Shown: positions 1 to 8,203 of the stretch, piece by piece
How the letters are laid out: every line of letters starts with the position of its first letter
How positions within the stretch are numbered: position 1 is the stretch's first letter
From: a virus
Reading direction: 5' to 3' (one strand)
Length of the DNA: 21,115 nucleotides
IMG/VR virus record: IMGVR_UViG_3300025781_000091
Span: 1-21,115 of that record
Translations under genes and position numbers: made by a program
Notes under the pieces: generated by a model
Seen by the model: the letters and a program-made list of their open reading frames with translations, nothing else
Databases searched by the model: none
Told to the model about the DNA's origin: nothing

Positions 1-2175
1 AGCAATAACATCTACTGTATCTAAGTTATGTGTAACTGTAAATGTGTTTGTATTAAATGGTGTTGCTGGTGTAATATCTAATGCATACTTACGAGTAACA
101 GTTGTAATATCTGAAGATTTTACAAATCCATCTGTAACAAGTTGTGATTCAATTGCTGATAGATTAACATCAAGCACTACACCTGAAGTATTTGAAATAT
201 ATGTTGAACCAGATACTACATCTGAAGCTTTGAAGCTAATTGAATTACCTGAAATTGTAATTCCGCTTCCAGCTGTGTATTCACCAGCAGCAGAGAACTG
301 TGTCCAAGTGTAATCAAAACTATCTGTATTAGATAGAATCCAACCAGTCTTACCGTTAACTGTACCGTTCTCTACGAATACAAAGTCACCCTTTGCAGGA
401 GTGCTTTCATCTGCAGCACGGGTGTAACCAGCAGCTGGCGTGAAGTCATAGATACCGTTTGTAGTGGCATCATCTTGGTTCTTAACAAGAACTCGGTCAC
501 CATTTTGAACAGTATAACCATCAATACTGGTTGTGAGTAAAAGTGTGGCGCCAACGATAGTAATGTTGGCAGTTGTAGCTACTGCTACAGAGTTCTTAAC
601 ATTAAGACCCTGAGCAACTGCATCTACATAGTTCTTAGATGCGATAGTGTCTTGATTGACGATGAGCTTTCCATCAACATCTACTGTAAGACCTGTGCTA
701 TATTGAACGGCAAGGTTATTAGAACCATCTACATAAAGAGTTCCGTCAGTATTTAATGTAAGTTCATTTGCTGCTGTTGAAAATTCTGGTCCAACAGACT
801 GAATATACTGTCCAGAAGAGGTAATGTAGTTTTGACCAGTTACAAAACCTTGTGTAGCAACTTCATTACCAGAGGTGGCAGAAGTAACATATACAGTGCC
901 ACCAGCATCAAGTATGATATTTCCACTATTAGATACAAGATCTAAATCGTTTGTAATAGCAATAACTTGGAAATTATTTGTTCCTGAATCTATAACGATT
1001 TCGCCTTCATTAGAAACAGTAACGTTATCATTAAAGTATAATGGGCCTTGAATTGTCTTATTAGAAAGAGTTTCTGTTCCCGTCTCAGTTACATATCCTG
1101 AAAGTGAAGGAATGTCTGTGGTATGGGCATAACCTAAACCAGAAATCGCTGAATCAAGTCCTGAAGATGTTTGATATGTATTGGATGCATCAGTTTGTGT
1201 TAAATAAGTATTTGAAGCATCTGTTGTTGTTAGGTAAGAACTTAATGATGTTTGAGTTGCATATGTATTAGATGCATCTGTTTGAGTCAAGTATGTAGAT
1301 GAAGCATTTGTTTGTGTCAAATATGTGCTTGAAGCATCTGTTTGAGTTAAATATGTTGAAGATGCATCTGTAGTTGTTAAATATGCTCCGAGATCTATAG
1401 TAAGATTTCCACTCATATCAACAGATAGTGGTGAACTTACAGATTTAACATAATTATCAGCATTAATATCACCAATAGTAGCAATACGGTTGCTTCCATC
1501 AATAAGCTGGGTACCAATATATGCATAACCACTTGTAGGCTTAAGAACGATATCGTTGTTAGAACCAATCAATACATCAGTTGCATTAAATCCAATATAA
1601 TTATGGGATCCTGCACCAGAAATTAATGTTCCATTGCTTCCAAATGAGATGAAACCTTGTGCTGGATCCTCTACACCCTTTACGTTAAAGGTGTTGGAAA
1701 TATTGACATCTCCAAGCCAGACATCGTCACCAATTTTAATATTTTCGCCAGTGCTACCATTATGTGTAACAGTTAAACTGGTTAAGCTTGCATCATCACC
1801 TGTTTGAATGTATCCAGACAAAGATGGGATATCTGTAGTTTTAGCATATCCAAGATTACTTACTGCACTATCAAGTCCACTTTGTGTTTGATATGTTGAA
1901 GAAGCATTTGAAGTAGTAAGATATCCTGAAAGATCTACACTTAACACTCCATCTGTTACAGAAAGATGTGATCCTACTGATGAAATATATTGAACTCCTA
2001 CTGGTGACCAGTTTCCTGTTCCCGTTCCAGTTGAGTAATAAAATGTATTATTTCCAGTATTAAAGTATAATTGTCCTGCTGCTAGAGCACTAGGTGCTGA
2101 GGAAGCAGAATGAATAACTGCGTTTAACAGCTGATTACCCTTAAGATTGATATTTGTTAAAAATGTTTTTGCCAT
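1..2175 (-). CDS. Phage tail fibre protein (3' end outside window)
   Basis: An open frame runs without a stop from an ATG at 2175 to the left edge (725 codons), preceded by an AAAGGGGA ribosome site. The N-terminus (MAKTFLTNINLKGNQLLNA) resembles phage fibre N-termini that attach to the virion. The middle carries seven 10-residue repeats of the YLTQTDASST kind and a module (SGLDSAxSxLGYAxTTDIPSLSGY) that occurs twice. Towards the visible end come a DGYTVQNGDRVLVKNQ block, common in phage fibres, and a THNLDTVDVIA stretch shared with the next gene. Role inferred: elongated trimeric fibre for receptor binding. The C-terminal tip is not seen. It is probably co-transcribed with the two genes upstream. 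Confidence 0.85.
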   Translation of the reverse strand, partial: MAKTFLTNINLKGNQLLNAVIHSASSAPSALAAGQLYFNTGNNTFYYSTGTGTGNWSPVGVQYISSVGSHLSVTDGVLSVDLSGYLTTSNASSTYQTQSGLDSAVSNLGYAKTTDIPSLSGYIQTGDDASLTSLTVTHNGSTGENIKIGDDVWLGDVNISNTFNVKGVEDPAQGFISFGSNGTLISGAGSHNYIGFNATDVLIGSNNDIVLKPTSGYAYIGTQLIDGSNRIATIGDINADNYVKSVSSPLSVDMSGNLTIDLGAYLTTTDASSTYLTQTDASSTYLTQTNASSTYLTQTDASNTYATQTSLSSYLTTTDASNTYLTQTDASNTYQTSSGLDSAISGLGYAHTTDIPSLSGYVTETGTETLSNKTIQGPLYFNDNVTVSNEGEIVIDSGTNNFQVIAITNDLDLVSNSGNIILDAGGTVYVTSATSGNEVATQGFVTGQNYITSSGQYIQSVGPEFSTAANELTLNTDGTLYVDGSNNLAVQYSTGLTVDVDGKLIVNQDTIASKNYVDAVAQGLNVKNSVAVATTANITIVGATLLLTTSIDGYTVQNGDRVLVKNQDDATTNGIYDFTPAAGYTRAADESTPAKGDFVFVENGTVNGKTGWILSNTDSFDYTWTQFSAAGEYTAGSGITISGNSISFKASDVVSGSTYISNTSGVVLDVNLSAIESQLVTDGFVKSSDITTVTRKYALDITPATPFNTNTFTVTHNLDTVDVIA
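1165..1385 (-). repeat. About seven tandem 30-bp units in the fibre gene
   Basis: Degenerate 30-bp direct repeats encode the 10-residue unit YLTQTDAS(S/N)T in one frame. Third positions vary while the protein is conserved, so selection acts on the fibre shaft. One unit (YATQTSLSS) is more diverged. Such repeats can expand or contract by recombination and so change fibre length. Confidence 0.75.
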
Positions 2176-2207
2176 TTTTTATTCCCCTTTTATTTAGTTT
2201 TTATGTC

Positions 2208-2555
2208 CTAAGACAAGTATGCATATCCCGAAATAGCTTCTGAAAATGTCAGAGTTAGTCTATTTTCATCAATATGTGCTATATCACATTCTATGTTATT
2301 TTGACCATAATCCATAACAATAACGTTTGGTCTAAAACCTAAGTTATGTGTTATATTCCATGTTGTTGAGTTTGATTGTTTTTCATATGTAAAAGATACT
2401 AATGCGACGTCAAATACTAAAGTTCCCGCTGTACCTTGAATACCCTGTACACCTTGAACACCAGATCCTGTTAAACCTTGGATACCCTGTACGCCTTGAG
2501 CACCAGATGATCCTCTGGCTCCCTTGGCTCTGACTACAATTACATTTTCACTCAC
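2208..2555 (-). CDS. Collagen-like short fibre protein with HNLG tip domain
   Basis: This 115-residue protein starts at a GTG (2555) that overlaps the upstream stop codon by four bases (GTGA), with AGGA 5 nt before it. Residues 10-46 are a collagen-like Gly-X-Y run built from GVQGIQG units, which suggests a triple-helical shaft. The C-terminal half (WNITHNLGFRPNVIVMDYG and onward) has the same THNLG..VIV pattern seen at the visible end of the large fibre gene. Role inferred: virion fibre or host-recognition accessory. The overlap with its neighbour points to translational coupling in one structural operon. Confidence 0.75.
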   Translation of the reverse strand: MSENVIVVRAKGARGSSGAQGVQGIQGLTGSGVQGVQGIQGTAGTLVFDVALVSFTYEKQSNSTTWNITHNLGFRPNVIVMDYGQNNIECDIAHIDENRLTLTFSEAISGYAYLS

Positions 2556-2932
2556 AATATTCCTGCTTCTACGTCAAACCAACCTTGTAAAAAAACATAG
2601 ACTTGGTTATATTCGTCAATTGCTTCAATTTTGTAATAAGTTCTTGGATAAATAAATACACTAGTTTTGGCGGGTGTGATTTGAATATCAAGAGTTCCAG
2701 TAACTGGATCCACTATTGTTATTCCATTTCCTATAGTACAAGAAGTAACTAAATTTCTACTTCCTGGTTTGTCATAGAACTTCATAGTGATGTTATACCC
2801 AGTAATATCTATTGGATCAATTATTTCTGTTTGATATGTATCTTGGTAAGTATGAGCATAAGTTAATTCTAGGTTAAAGGTTTCTCCTTGTGTAACCCTA
2901 AAATTTACATTTTCTTCAGAACTTACCGCCAT
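2552..2932 (-). CDS. Small beta-rich virion protein, baseplate/BppU-like
   Basis: The 126-residue protein begins MAVSSEENVNFRVTQGETFNLELTY and continues with DITGYNITMKFYD, a GTLDIQITP strand and YYKIEAIDEYNQVYVFLQGWFDV. This order (a 'tGe.f.l.l.y' strand, 'dltGy.i...i', 'G...i.lt..' and 'Yy.ie...' strands) is typical of small phage baseplate or fibre-attachment beta-sandwich proteins of the BppU N-terminal type. That assignment rests on pattern only. It ends inside the collagen-like gene's GTGA start and lies first in the structural operon. The ribosome site before the ATG is weak (AAGTTGG). Confidence 0.6.
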   Translation of the reverse strand: MAVSSEENVNFRVTQGETFNLELTYAHTYQDTYQTEIIDPIDITGYNITMKFYDKPGSRNLVTSCTIGNGITIVDPVTGTLDIQITPAKTSVFIYPRTYYKIEAIDEYNQVYVFLQGWFDVEAGIL

Positions 2933-2980
2933 TTATACCAACTTAAAACTAATTTTTCCCAACAGGTAGGATTATAAATT

Positions 2981-3010
2981 ATTATAACATCTTGGGCTAT
3001 AAATCCCTAA
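2981..3010 (-). promoter_or_regulatory. Extended -10 promoter for the tail-fibre operon
   Basis: On the minus strand TGT-TATAAT (hexamer at 2986-2981) lies about 50 nt upstream of the 2932 start. No good -35 is visible, so it would depend on the TG extension. It would let the three virion genes be transcribed separately from nrdJ, which ends at 3014. Confidence 0.4.
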
Positions 3011-3013
3011 GTT

Positions 3014-4945
3014 TTACTGATTAATATCTACTATTTCACATTCCCCCGAAACACAAGCAAGTGCTTGGGTTCCAGTGGTTGAATCCTCTAGTTCGTACAT
3101 TGATAAAGCTGCCCAATCAATGGTTTTTGGCATTGTGGCAACTAAAGATTCATAACCAGCCTTATCAACTTCTTGATAAGGTGCTTGAACATATGAGTGC
3201 TCTGAATATGGGAGGAATGAGATTCCTGATACTTCATCAAAATGCTTATAAACCCAAGCTCCGACTTCCATCCACTCTTCTTCTCTTACCGAAACAGTAA
3301 TTGATGGCTTATGCTCACACCAATGACGTTGGTATACCAGCCAAATTTCAAGCTGTTGCAAAGCGGTCAACTTATCTCTGGTTATAGCATGCGATGGTGC
3401 TTTTACTGGAAAAGAAAACACATAAGTATCGTTTGGTTTCATAACATCATCTTCAGTTGGAATTCCAGAATCTTTTAAGAACTTTGAAATAGGATCATTT
3501 TTAGATCCACGAACAGTTCTAATGTAATAATCTGAATGCCATGGATGCATTCCTGAAGACACCCCGACCAATTGGGACACTGTACCCGAAGGCTTAACGC
3601 AAGTTACTGCTGCTGAGGCGGGAATCCCAATTTTCATTGCCTCTTCAATATTAACATCTACTGCCATTTGACGAAGATTATCTAAAACTGTAGAAAGTTT
3701 ATCTAGCCCTTCTTGTCCTGAAAAAAACTTATGTCCAAATTGTCCAGTTAATGAAACTCCTAAAAGTCTTTCTTCTTCGGTGTTATCTTTCCAAATTTTA
3801 CGGATATATTTAAAATCTGTAAGTGTTGATTGCCATGTTCCTAAAATGGATGCCAGACGGACTTTATTTGCAACATCTTCCACTGTATCTTTTTCACGAA
3901 GTACGACTTCTGAAAGATTACAAAACTGATAAGGACGTAAAATAATTTCTGAGCAAGGGTTTGTTCCATAGTGGATTTCAGGATCTCTACGACCATATTT
4001 GGCTGCTTGTTTTTGGGCTGCTGCCACATTATAGATACCTCTTTCACCTGATTTTGAATCATAAAGCGATTTCCATTCTGCAATAAATTGAGCCATTTCT
4101 GGTTTTCTAGAATAAGCTACTGAATTATTTGATAAAGAACGTTGTGCATTCTTTTCCCACCAATTACCAGATTTTGCTGCTGCCATTTCAATATCATTTA
4201 TGTTTGAAAGAGAAATCATTGCAGAGCGACGTACTCCACCAACAACAACCACTTCACCAATCTTACACATCAAGTCGTGGCATTCAATAGGCTTTAATTG
4301 ACGACCAAGTGCTCCCTTAAATATTTGAATTGTAAAGTCAAAAAGATTTACTAGTGGTTGTGGACCTGATGATCTTCCACCCATTGTTTTAAGTCTTGCA
4401 CCTGAAGGGCGAACTTTGCTGATATCAATTTGTGGAATTTGTCCTGCCCACAAAAGAGATAAAAATTCACGATAAGCTTTAGCCCATCCTTCTTTTGAAT
4501 CCCCAACAATAACTGTTGTTGATGATTTTTCTAAAGTTTCTGGAAGGGCGGGAAGTTTATTGATGTACTTATATTCAACGGAAAATCCTACTCCAGTACC
4601 GCACATAAGAATGTACATGGCTTCATCAAATGAACGAGCATTATCTACAGGAAGAAATGCACAGTTATATCCAGAAACGTTTTCTCTTTCTAATGCGGCA
4701 CCTGCAGTCATAACAGATCTCATGGATGGCATAACATTTCTATTGAATACTGCATCACGAAGTTCTGCAACAATTTTTTGATCTGGAGTATATCCGTGTT
4801 TTTCACGCAATTGAGTAACCATAAAGTTAAAGTAACGGTCTACAGTTTCACCCCAAGTTTCACGACGGTTTTCATCTTCTAACCATCTTGCATAGCGAGA
4901 TAATGCAATAAAGTTTTCATAGGGATTTTCAATTGTATTTGACAC
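3014..4945 (-). CDS. nrdJ: Adenosylcobalamin-dependent (class II) ribonucleotide reductase
   Basis: It reduces ribonucleotides to deoxyribonucleotides using coenzyme B12, supplying dNTPs for phage replication. The 643-residue protein has the class II cysteine set: SGYNCAF (C95), NPCSEI (C331 and E333) and FCNLSEV (C342). The 11-residue spacing of the last two matches C408/C419 of the monomeric Lactobacillus leichmannii enzyme. A C-terminal C631-x4-C636 pair fits the thiol shuttle that re-reduces the active site. PSGTVSQLVGVSSGMHPWHS and the RTVRGSKNDP block are also typical. I chose the GTG at 4945 because AGAGGAG lies just before it; an ATG at 4984 is in frame but has no ribosome site. It needs host or salvaged B12. 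It follows the glycosyltransferase by 48 nt and is probably co-transcribed with it. Confidence 0.93.
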   Translation of the reverse strand: MSNTIENPYENFIALSRYARWLEDENRRETWGETVDRYFNFMVTQLREKHGYTPDQKIVAELRDAVFNRNVMPSMRSVMTAGAALERENVSGYNCAFLPVDNARSFDEAMYILMCGTGVGFSVEYKYINKLPALPETLEKSSTTVIVGDSKEGWAKAYREFLSLLWAGQIPQIDISKVRPSGARLKTMGGRSSGPQPLVNLFDFTIQIFKGALGRQLKPIECHDLMCKIGEVVVVGGVRRSAMISLSNINDIEMAAAKSGNWWEKNAQRSLSNNSVAYSRKPEMAQFIAEWKSLYDSKSGERGIYNVAAAQKQAAKYGRRDPEIHYGTNPCSEIILRPYQFCNLSEVVLREKDTVEDVANKVRLASILGTWQSTLTDFKYIRKIWKDNTEEERLLGVSLTGQFGHKFFSGQEGLDKLSTVLDNLRQMAVDVNIEEAMKIGIPASAAVTCVKPSGTVSQLVGVSSGMHPWHSDYYIRTVRGSKNDPISKFLKDSGIPTEDDVMKPNDTYVFSFPVKAPSHAITRDKLTALQQLEIWLVYQRHWCEHKPSITVSVREEEWMEVGAWVYKHFDEVSGISFLPYSEHSYVQAPYQEVDKAGYESLVATMPKTIDWAALSMYELEDSTTGTQALACVSGECEIVDINQ

Positions 4946-4993
4946 GGAGACTCCTCTTAAAATATTAGAACTTAAGTGTACCACAAGGTATTC

Positions 4994-5995
4994 TTAAAAT
5001 TCAGAGTTTTGAATTTCTTTTAATCTTTTTATAGCGGGCTTTGTAACTTTAGTCCAATTATAATCTTTATGAACTAAAAATGCATTAGTATAAGCTATGT
5101 CACTATAATTTTCATAATTTTCATAAACATCTTTCATATAAAACATTAGTTGATCAAAATCTGGTTTATACATTTCACCTGGATGTAATATTGGCCAAGG
5201 TGATGAAACTAATTTAGAATCCAATGGTGCTGTAATATATCTTGCATATGCTGCCCAAGATTCTGTACAAATTGTTGGAATGCCTTTTGACATTGCTTGA
5301 AGTGGATTGAATCCAAAACCTTCCCCCCAACTTGGATATACAAAAGCATCACACAAATCATATAATCCATTGATTTGTTCTGTGGAAAGTAAAGACTCAA
5401 TAGTCTTGATGTTTGGATAAAATGCTCCAGGTGAGCCTTGGATTCTGCCTGAAACAGGGTCATACACCCTGGTTGTATTCATTCTGGTACATTTTAATAT
5501 TAATTCAACATTTGGATTATTGCCAAACAATTTTATAAAAGCATCAACTACTGCTTGAGCATCTTTTCTAAAGTAAGGTTCTCCTATGTGCAAAAATCTA
5601 AATGGGCGGGACTCATCAATTTTTCTTTTTACAGGCACCCAAGAATCTTCAATTCCATGTTCATATACAAAAACAGGTTTATCAGTAAAATTTTTAAATA
5701 CAGATGCACACCATTCAGAAGTTGTCCAAAGTTCATCTATGCCATCTTTTAAATTAGATTTCCATTCCCTGGGAACATCTGTAGATTCCCAAGGTGTATA
5801 ACCAATTTTATATTGATGTTTTCCAAATTTAAATAAAGGAGGTTGAATAAATGACATTCCAATTTTTGGTTTAGGTGATCCAATTAGACATTCTATATCA
5901 TTTTTTTCAAACTCTTTGAATACATGATAAGAAGCTTCACCATATCCAACATTGCGATCCATATACTCTGGAGCACCAGTAAGTGAGATTTTCAT
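4994..5995 (-). CDS. GT-B fold glycosyltransferase (GT4-like)
   Basis: The 333-residue protein transfers a sugar from a nucleotide-sugar donor; the acceptor is unknown (phage DNA, virion protein or host glycan). The N-terminal Rossmann half opens MKISLTGAPEYMDRNVGYGEASYHVF, with a glycine-rich loop near residues 17-20. The C-terminal half has FLHIGEPYFRKD (acceptor/donor hinge), LILKCT, and YPSWGEGFGFNPLQAMSKG (residues 220-238), the nucleotide-sugar loop. The usual E-x7-E motif is E225...Q233 here, so the second acid is replaced by Gln. The start at 5995 has CAGGAAT in front. It shares a short divergent promoter region with the lysis gene at 6071. Confidence 0.88.
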   Translation of the reverse strand: MKISLTGAPEYMDRNVGYGEASYHVFKEFEKNDIECLIGSPKPKIGMSFIQPPLFKFGKHQYKIGYTPWESTDVPREWKSNLKDGIDELWTTSEWCASVFKNFTDKPVFVYEHGIEDSWVPVKRKIDESRPFRFLHIGEPYFRKDAQAVVDAFIKLFGNNPNVELILKCTRMNTTRVYDPVSGRIQGSPGAFYPNIKTIESLLSTEQINGLYDLCDAFVYPSWGEGFGFNPLQAMSKGIPTICTESWAAYARYITAPLDSKLVSSPWPILHPGEMYKPDFDQLMFYMKDVYENYENYSDIAYTNAFLVHKDYNWTKVTKPAIKRLKEIQNSEF

Positions 5996-6007
5996 TAAAT
6001 TCCTGAC

Positions 6008-6036
6008 TTGTTTTTACCAGTATATCATGATAGGAT
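6008..6036 (+). promoter_or_regulatory. Divergent promoter pair between glycosyltransferase and lysin
   Basis: Rightward: TTGTTT (6008-6013), 17-bp spacer, TAGGAT (6031-6036) with a TGA extension, about 35 nt before the ATG at 6071. Leftward: TGA-TATACT with the hexamer at 6024-6019, about 25 nt before the 5995 start. The two overlap, so firing one should interfere with the other. Confidence 0.55.
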
Positions 6037-6070
6037 AGATTTTACTACTCTTTCCTCAAGGAGGTTCAAA

Positions 6071-6751
6071 ATGAACAATGAGAACAGAACAAGGATAAGA
6101 ACAGCGTGGACTATGATAAGTGTGATGATTATCACATTAATTTTTGGAGTAAATTCCAAGGTTTACGCTTTAACAGCACCAACTATCGTGTATAATAAAA
6201 ATATATTATATATTAATAAATATATTAATTTAGTTAATATTAAAGATATTATTAATATAGATATATTAAATAATAAAAGAAAAAACAGTGAGACAATTTA
6301 TTTAATCAATGATTTATCCACTGGAAAAACTTTTCAAATGCCCGCTTATAGCAAAATGCTAAATTTAAAACAAAGAGTAGATTTAAGGGTAATAATCTCA
6401 AGACTAGCAAACGGAATCAAGTCCCAGGAAACTGGTGGCGTTGGAGCCTATGTACGCAAGTCTTATTCCAGTAGTGCATGTGGAGCATTCCAATACATGA
6501 ACGAAACATGGAACAACTTTATGGGATATAAGAGTGCCTGCCAAGCCCCAGAATGGGTACAAGATGCAAGAATCATTAGTGAGCTAAAGGTTTCATTTGC
6601 AAAGTACAAAGACTGGAAAAAGGTTGTTGCAGCACACCTATACCCATCAAGAGCTGACAATATGGCTACTTGGAGCAAACCAGTTCCAGGCAACCCATCT
6701 GTCCGTGAATATGTCACATCTGTATTTCAGAAGGCGAACATAGCATACTGA
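6071..6751 (+). CDS. Secreted lysozyme/transglycosylase-like endolysin
   Basis: It likely cleaves peptidoglycan glycan strands. The start at 6071 has a strong AAGGAGG six nt upstream; a longer in-frame version from 6008 would start inside the promoter. Residues 1-33 are a signal peptide (basic start, hydrophobic 12-26, VYA before LTAP). Residues 41-75 are a very AT-rich, Ile/Asn/Lys-rich linker. Residues 118-226 look like the SLT/lysozyme fold: SQETGG with the probable catalytic Glu at 120, ACGAFQYMNETW (compare GAYQFM..TW of transglycosylases), then VAAHLYPSR. A perfect CRP-type palindrome lies in the signal-peptide codons (6121-6136). It is first in a plus-strand run that also holds a second wall-hydrolase candidate. 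Exact enzyme class is uncertain. Confidence 0.75.
   Translation: MNNENRTRIRTAWTMISVMIITLIFGVNSKVYALTAPTIVYNKNILYINKYINLVNIKDIINIDILNNKRKNSETIYLINDLSTGKTFQMPAYSKMLNLKQRVDLRVIISRLANGIKSQETGGVGAYVRKSYSSSACGAFQYMNETWNNFMGYKSACQAPEWVQDARIISELKVSFAKYKDWKKVVAAHLYPSRADNMATWSKPVPGNPSVREYVTSVFQKANIAY
6121..6136. promoter_or_regulatory. CRP/GlxR-type palindrome inside the lysin gene
   Basis: TGTGATGATTATCACA has perfect 6-bp arms and matches TGTGA-N6-TCACA exactly. It is coding sequence, so it could be chance, but a TATAAT preceded by TG (6191-6196) lies 62.5 bp from its centre, the same spacing as in the intergenic copy at 9930. Confidence 0.35.
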
Positions 6752-6984
6752 TGAAAATTCAAGTTTTTTCACAGTATTACAATTTAGCACAGGCGGGAGC
6801 GGTAGAACCTCTCGCCTGTCCTATGCACAAGGATGAACCAGACTTAATTTATCAACTGGTACATAAAGACGAAGATGAAAAAGTTGTGCTACAATGTTTA
6901 GCATGTGGCTACAAAAATGTAGCAGGACAACAATTATATGAAAATTTATTAAAGAGAATGAAGAGGGTACAAAATGGCGTATGA
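6751..6984 (+). CDS. Small zinc-ribbon protein
   Basis: The 77-residue protein shares one base with the stop of the lysin gene (TGATG). C23-x2-H26 (CPMH) and C49-x2-C52 (CLACGYKN) form a plausible zinc ribbon, followed by a basic helix KRMKRVQ. It resembles zinc-ribbon proteins of phage genomes in general, but I do not recognise a named family. It overlaps the next start by 11 nt, so the three genes are probably translated as a coupled set. Confidence 0.75.
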   Translation: MKIQVFSQYYNLAQAGAVEPLACPMHKDEPDLIYQLVHKDEDEKVVLQCLACGYKNVAGQQLYENLLKRMKRVQNGV

Positions 6985-7456
6985 ACCAAGACTTGGAGAC
7001 TACGGAGTAGTTAAGACAAATGGATGGGCGGGATTTTTAATTCGCCTTGGAACATTTTCAAGATGGAATCATGCTTTTATTTATATTGGCAATGGTCAAA
7101 TAATTGAGGCTCGTCCGACAGGAGTAGTAATTTCTCTTGCATCTGAATATCCAAAAATTGCTTGGAATCAACATGAAGAATTAAATGCTCAAACTCGTCA
7201 AAATATAATTAATTCAGCACATAGCTTTGTAGGAAAGCCATATGGATTTTTAGATATTGGAAACATATTCCTTAGAATTTTGGGACTTAAGGTTTTGGCA
7301 AATACTCGCCTTTTAGAACGGCTTGCAATGCGTCACGGGGTAATCTGCTCAGAACTGGTTTCATTGGCTTATAAGGCTGTTGGAGTGGATTTAACTGGTA
7401 ATCCTGATAATACTGTAACTCCTGGCGATTTAGCCGAACGACTAATTTATCAGTGA
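6974..7456 (+). CDS. Permuted NlpC/P60-like (YiiX-type) hydrolase
   Basis: The 160-residue protein has a circularly permuted papain-like arrangement: RWNHAFIYIGN (His33) and IIEARPTGVV (Glu45) come before GVICSELVSLAYKAVG (Cys125). The order His, Glu, Cys is that of the YaeF/YiiX group, whose members act on peptide or lipid amide bonds. Next to a lysozyme-like gene, a peptidoglycan peptidase/amidase role is plausible but is inference. There is no signal peptide, so it would need a holin or the partner gene for export; no clear holin is visible here. A GAAGAGGG stretch 10 nt ahead of ATG 6974 serves as ribosome site. Confidence 0.78.
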   Translation: MAYEPRLGDYGVVKTNGWAGFLIRLGTFSRWNHAFIYIGNGQIIEARPTGVVISLASEYPKIAWNQHEELNAQTRQNIINSAHSFVGKPYGFLDIGNIFLRILGLKVLANTRLLERLAMRHGVICSELVSLAYKAVGVDLTGNPDNTVTPGDLAERLIYQ

Positions 7457-7470
7457 GCCAAAAATAAGAA

Positions 7471-7968
7471 ATGGATTTACTTCCTATTGTAAATAATAGA
7501 TCCTGTGAAGGATGTACGAAATGCTGCGAAGGATATCTTAGGGCAGATATTAAAGGGCATCCTATGGGAATGATGGAAGATGGTACCATAAAACCTTGCT
7601 TCTTTGTAAAGATAAATGAAGGATGCGGAGATTATGAAGATAGACCAACAATTCCATGTAAAGTATTTAGATGCGATTACTTGACAGATGAAACAATTCC
7701 TGATACATTTAAACCATCAAGAAGTAATGCTATATTCTCAACTCGCACAATTAAAGATATAGATTATACGATGCTCATTGAGGCGGGACGGAAACTGGAT
7801 TCAGAAGTTCTGTCTTGGGCAATTGAGAAACATCTCTCAGAAGGATCAAATTTTGCATGGCGGGTATTGGGAAATATATTTTGGATAGGATCAGAGGAGT
7901 TCAATAATATGATGTCGGAAGATTATCCACTATTGTCTCAATCTTCACATGGCCAAAATATACATTGA
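7471..7968 (+). CDS. YkgJ-family Cys-cluster (zinc/iron-chelating) protein
   Basis: The 165-residue protein begins with SCEGCTKCCEG (C12, C15, C18, C19), then C43, C52, and CKVFRCDY (C63, C68), with the Y-E-D-R-P segment typical of the YkgJ/UPF0153 family ('C..Y..RP..C..F.C'). These proteins are thought to bind a metal or an iron-sulphur cluster; their substrate is unknown. Distal residues from about 95 on are helical and unassigned. A GGCGGGA motif is at 7782. Its last 20 nt overlap the next gene. Confidence 0.75.
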   Translation: MDLLPIVNNRSCEGCTKCCEGYLRADIKGHPMGMMEDGTIKPCFFVKINEGCGDYEDRPTIPCKVFRCDYLTDETIPDTFKPSRSNAIFSTRTIKDIDYTMLIEAGRKLDSEVLSWAIEKHLSEGSNFAWRVLGNIFWIGSEEFNNMMSEDYPLLSQSSHGQNIH

Positions 7969-8203
7969 GCGGGCATACATTGAGCCGTTTGACGAGAAAG
8001 AAGAACAATGTCAAATATTGATCCATATCAAACAGGGAAATGATCACATATTTGCAGCAAAAGTAGAATTGACTCATGATATTGCTTGGCTTCATATGGA
8101 TAACGCCGAAAATGGGGATTTGATTATAAATAACTCGGCGGGAATGGAAGCCAATAAATGGGATCATATAACACATGAGATAGTAAGGGTAGATAATGGG
8201 TAA
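7949..8203 (+). CDS. Small protein of unknown function
   Basis: The 84-residue product MAKIYIERAYIEPFDEKEEQ... has alternating hydrophobic strands (QILIHIKQ, IFAAKVEL, IAWLHMD, LIINNSAG), which suggests a small beta-rich fold. It overlaps the Cys-cluster gene by 20 nt and the next gene by 8 nt, so a compact translated run supports it. I do not recognise the family. The ribosome site is weak; coupling to the upstream gene probably supplies ribosomes. Confidence 0.6.
   Translation: MAKIYIERAYIEPFDEKEEQCQILIHIKQGNDHIFAAKVELTHDIAWLHMDNAENGDLIINNSAGMEANKWDHITHEIVRVDNG

Noticed and set aside
44-554. Short frames on both strands at the left edge
   Set aside because: They lie in other frames of the minus-strand tail-fibre gene, whose protein repeats and motifs are clear.
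1165-1385. CRISPR-like spaced repeats
   Set aside because: The 30-bp units are contiguous without spacers and encode protein repeats in frame.
4946-4984. 13-residue longer N-terminus of the ribonucleotide reductase
   Set aside because: AGAGGAG just before GTG 4945 would fall inside the extension, and the ATG at 4984 has no ribosome site.
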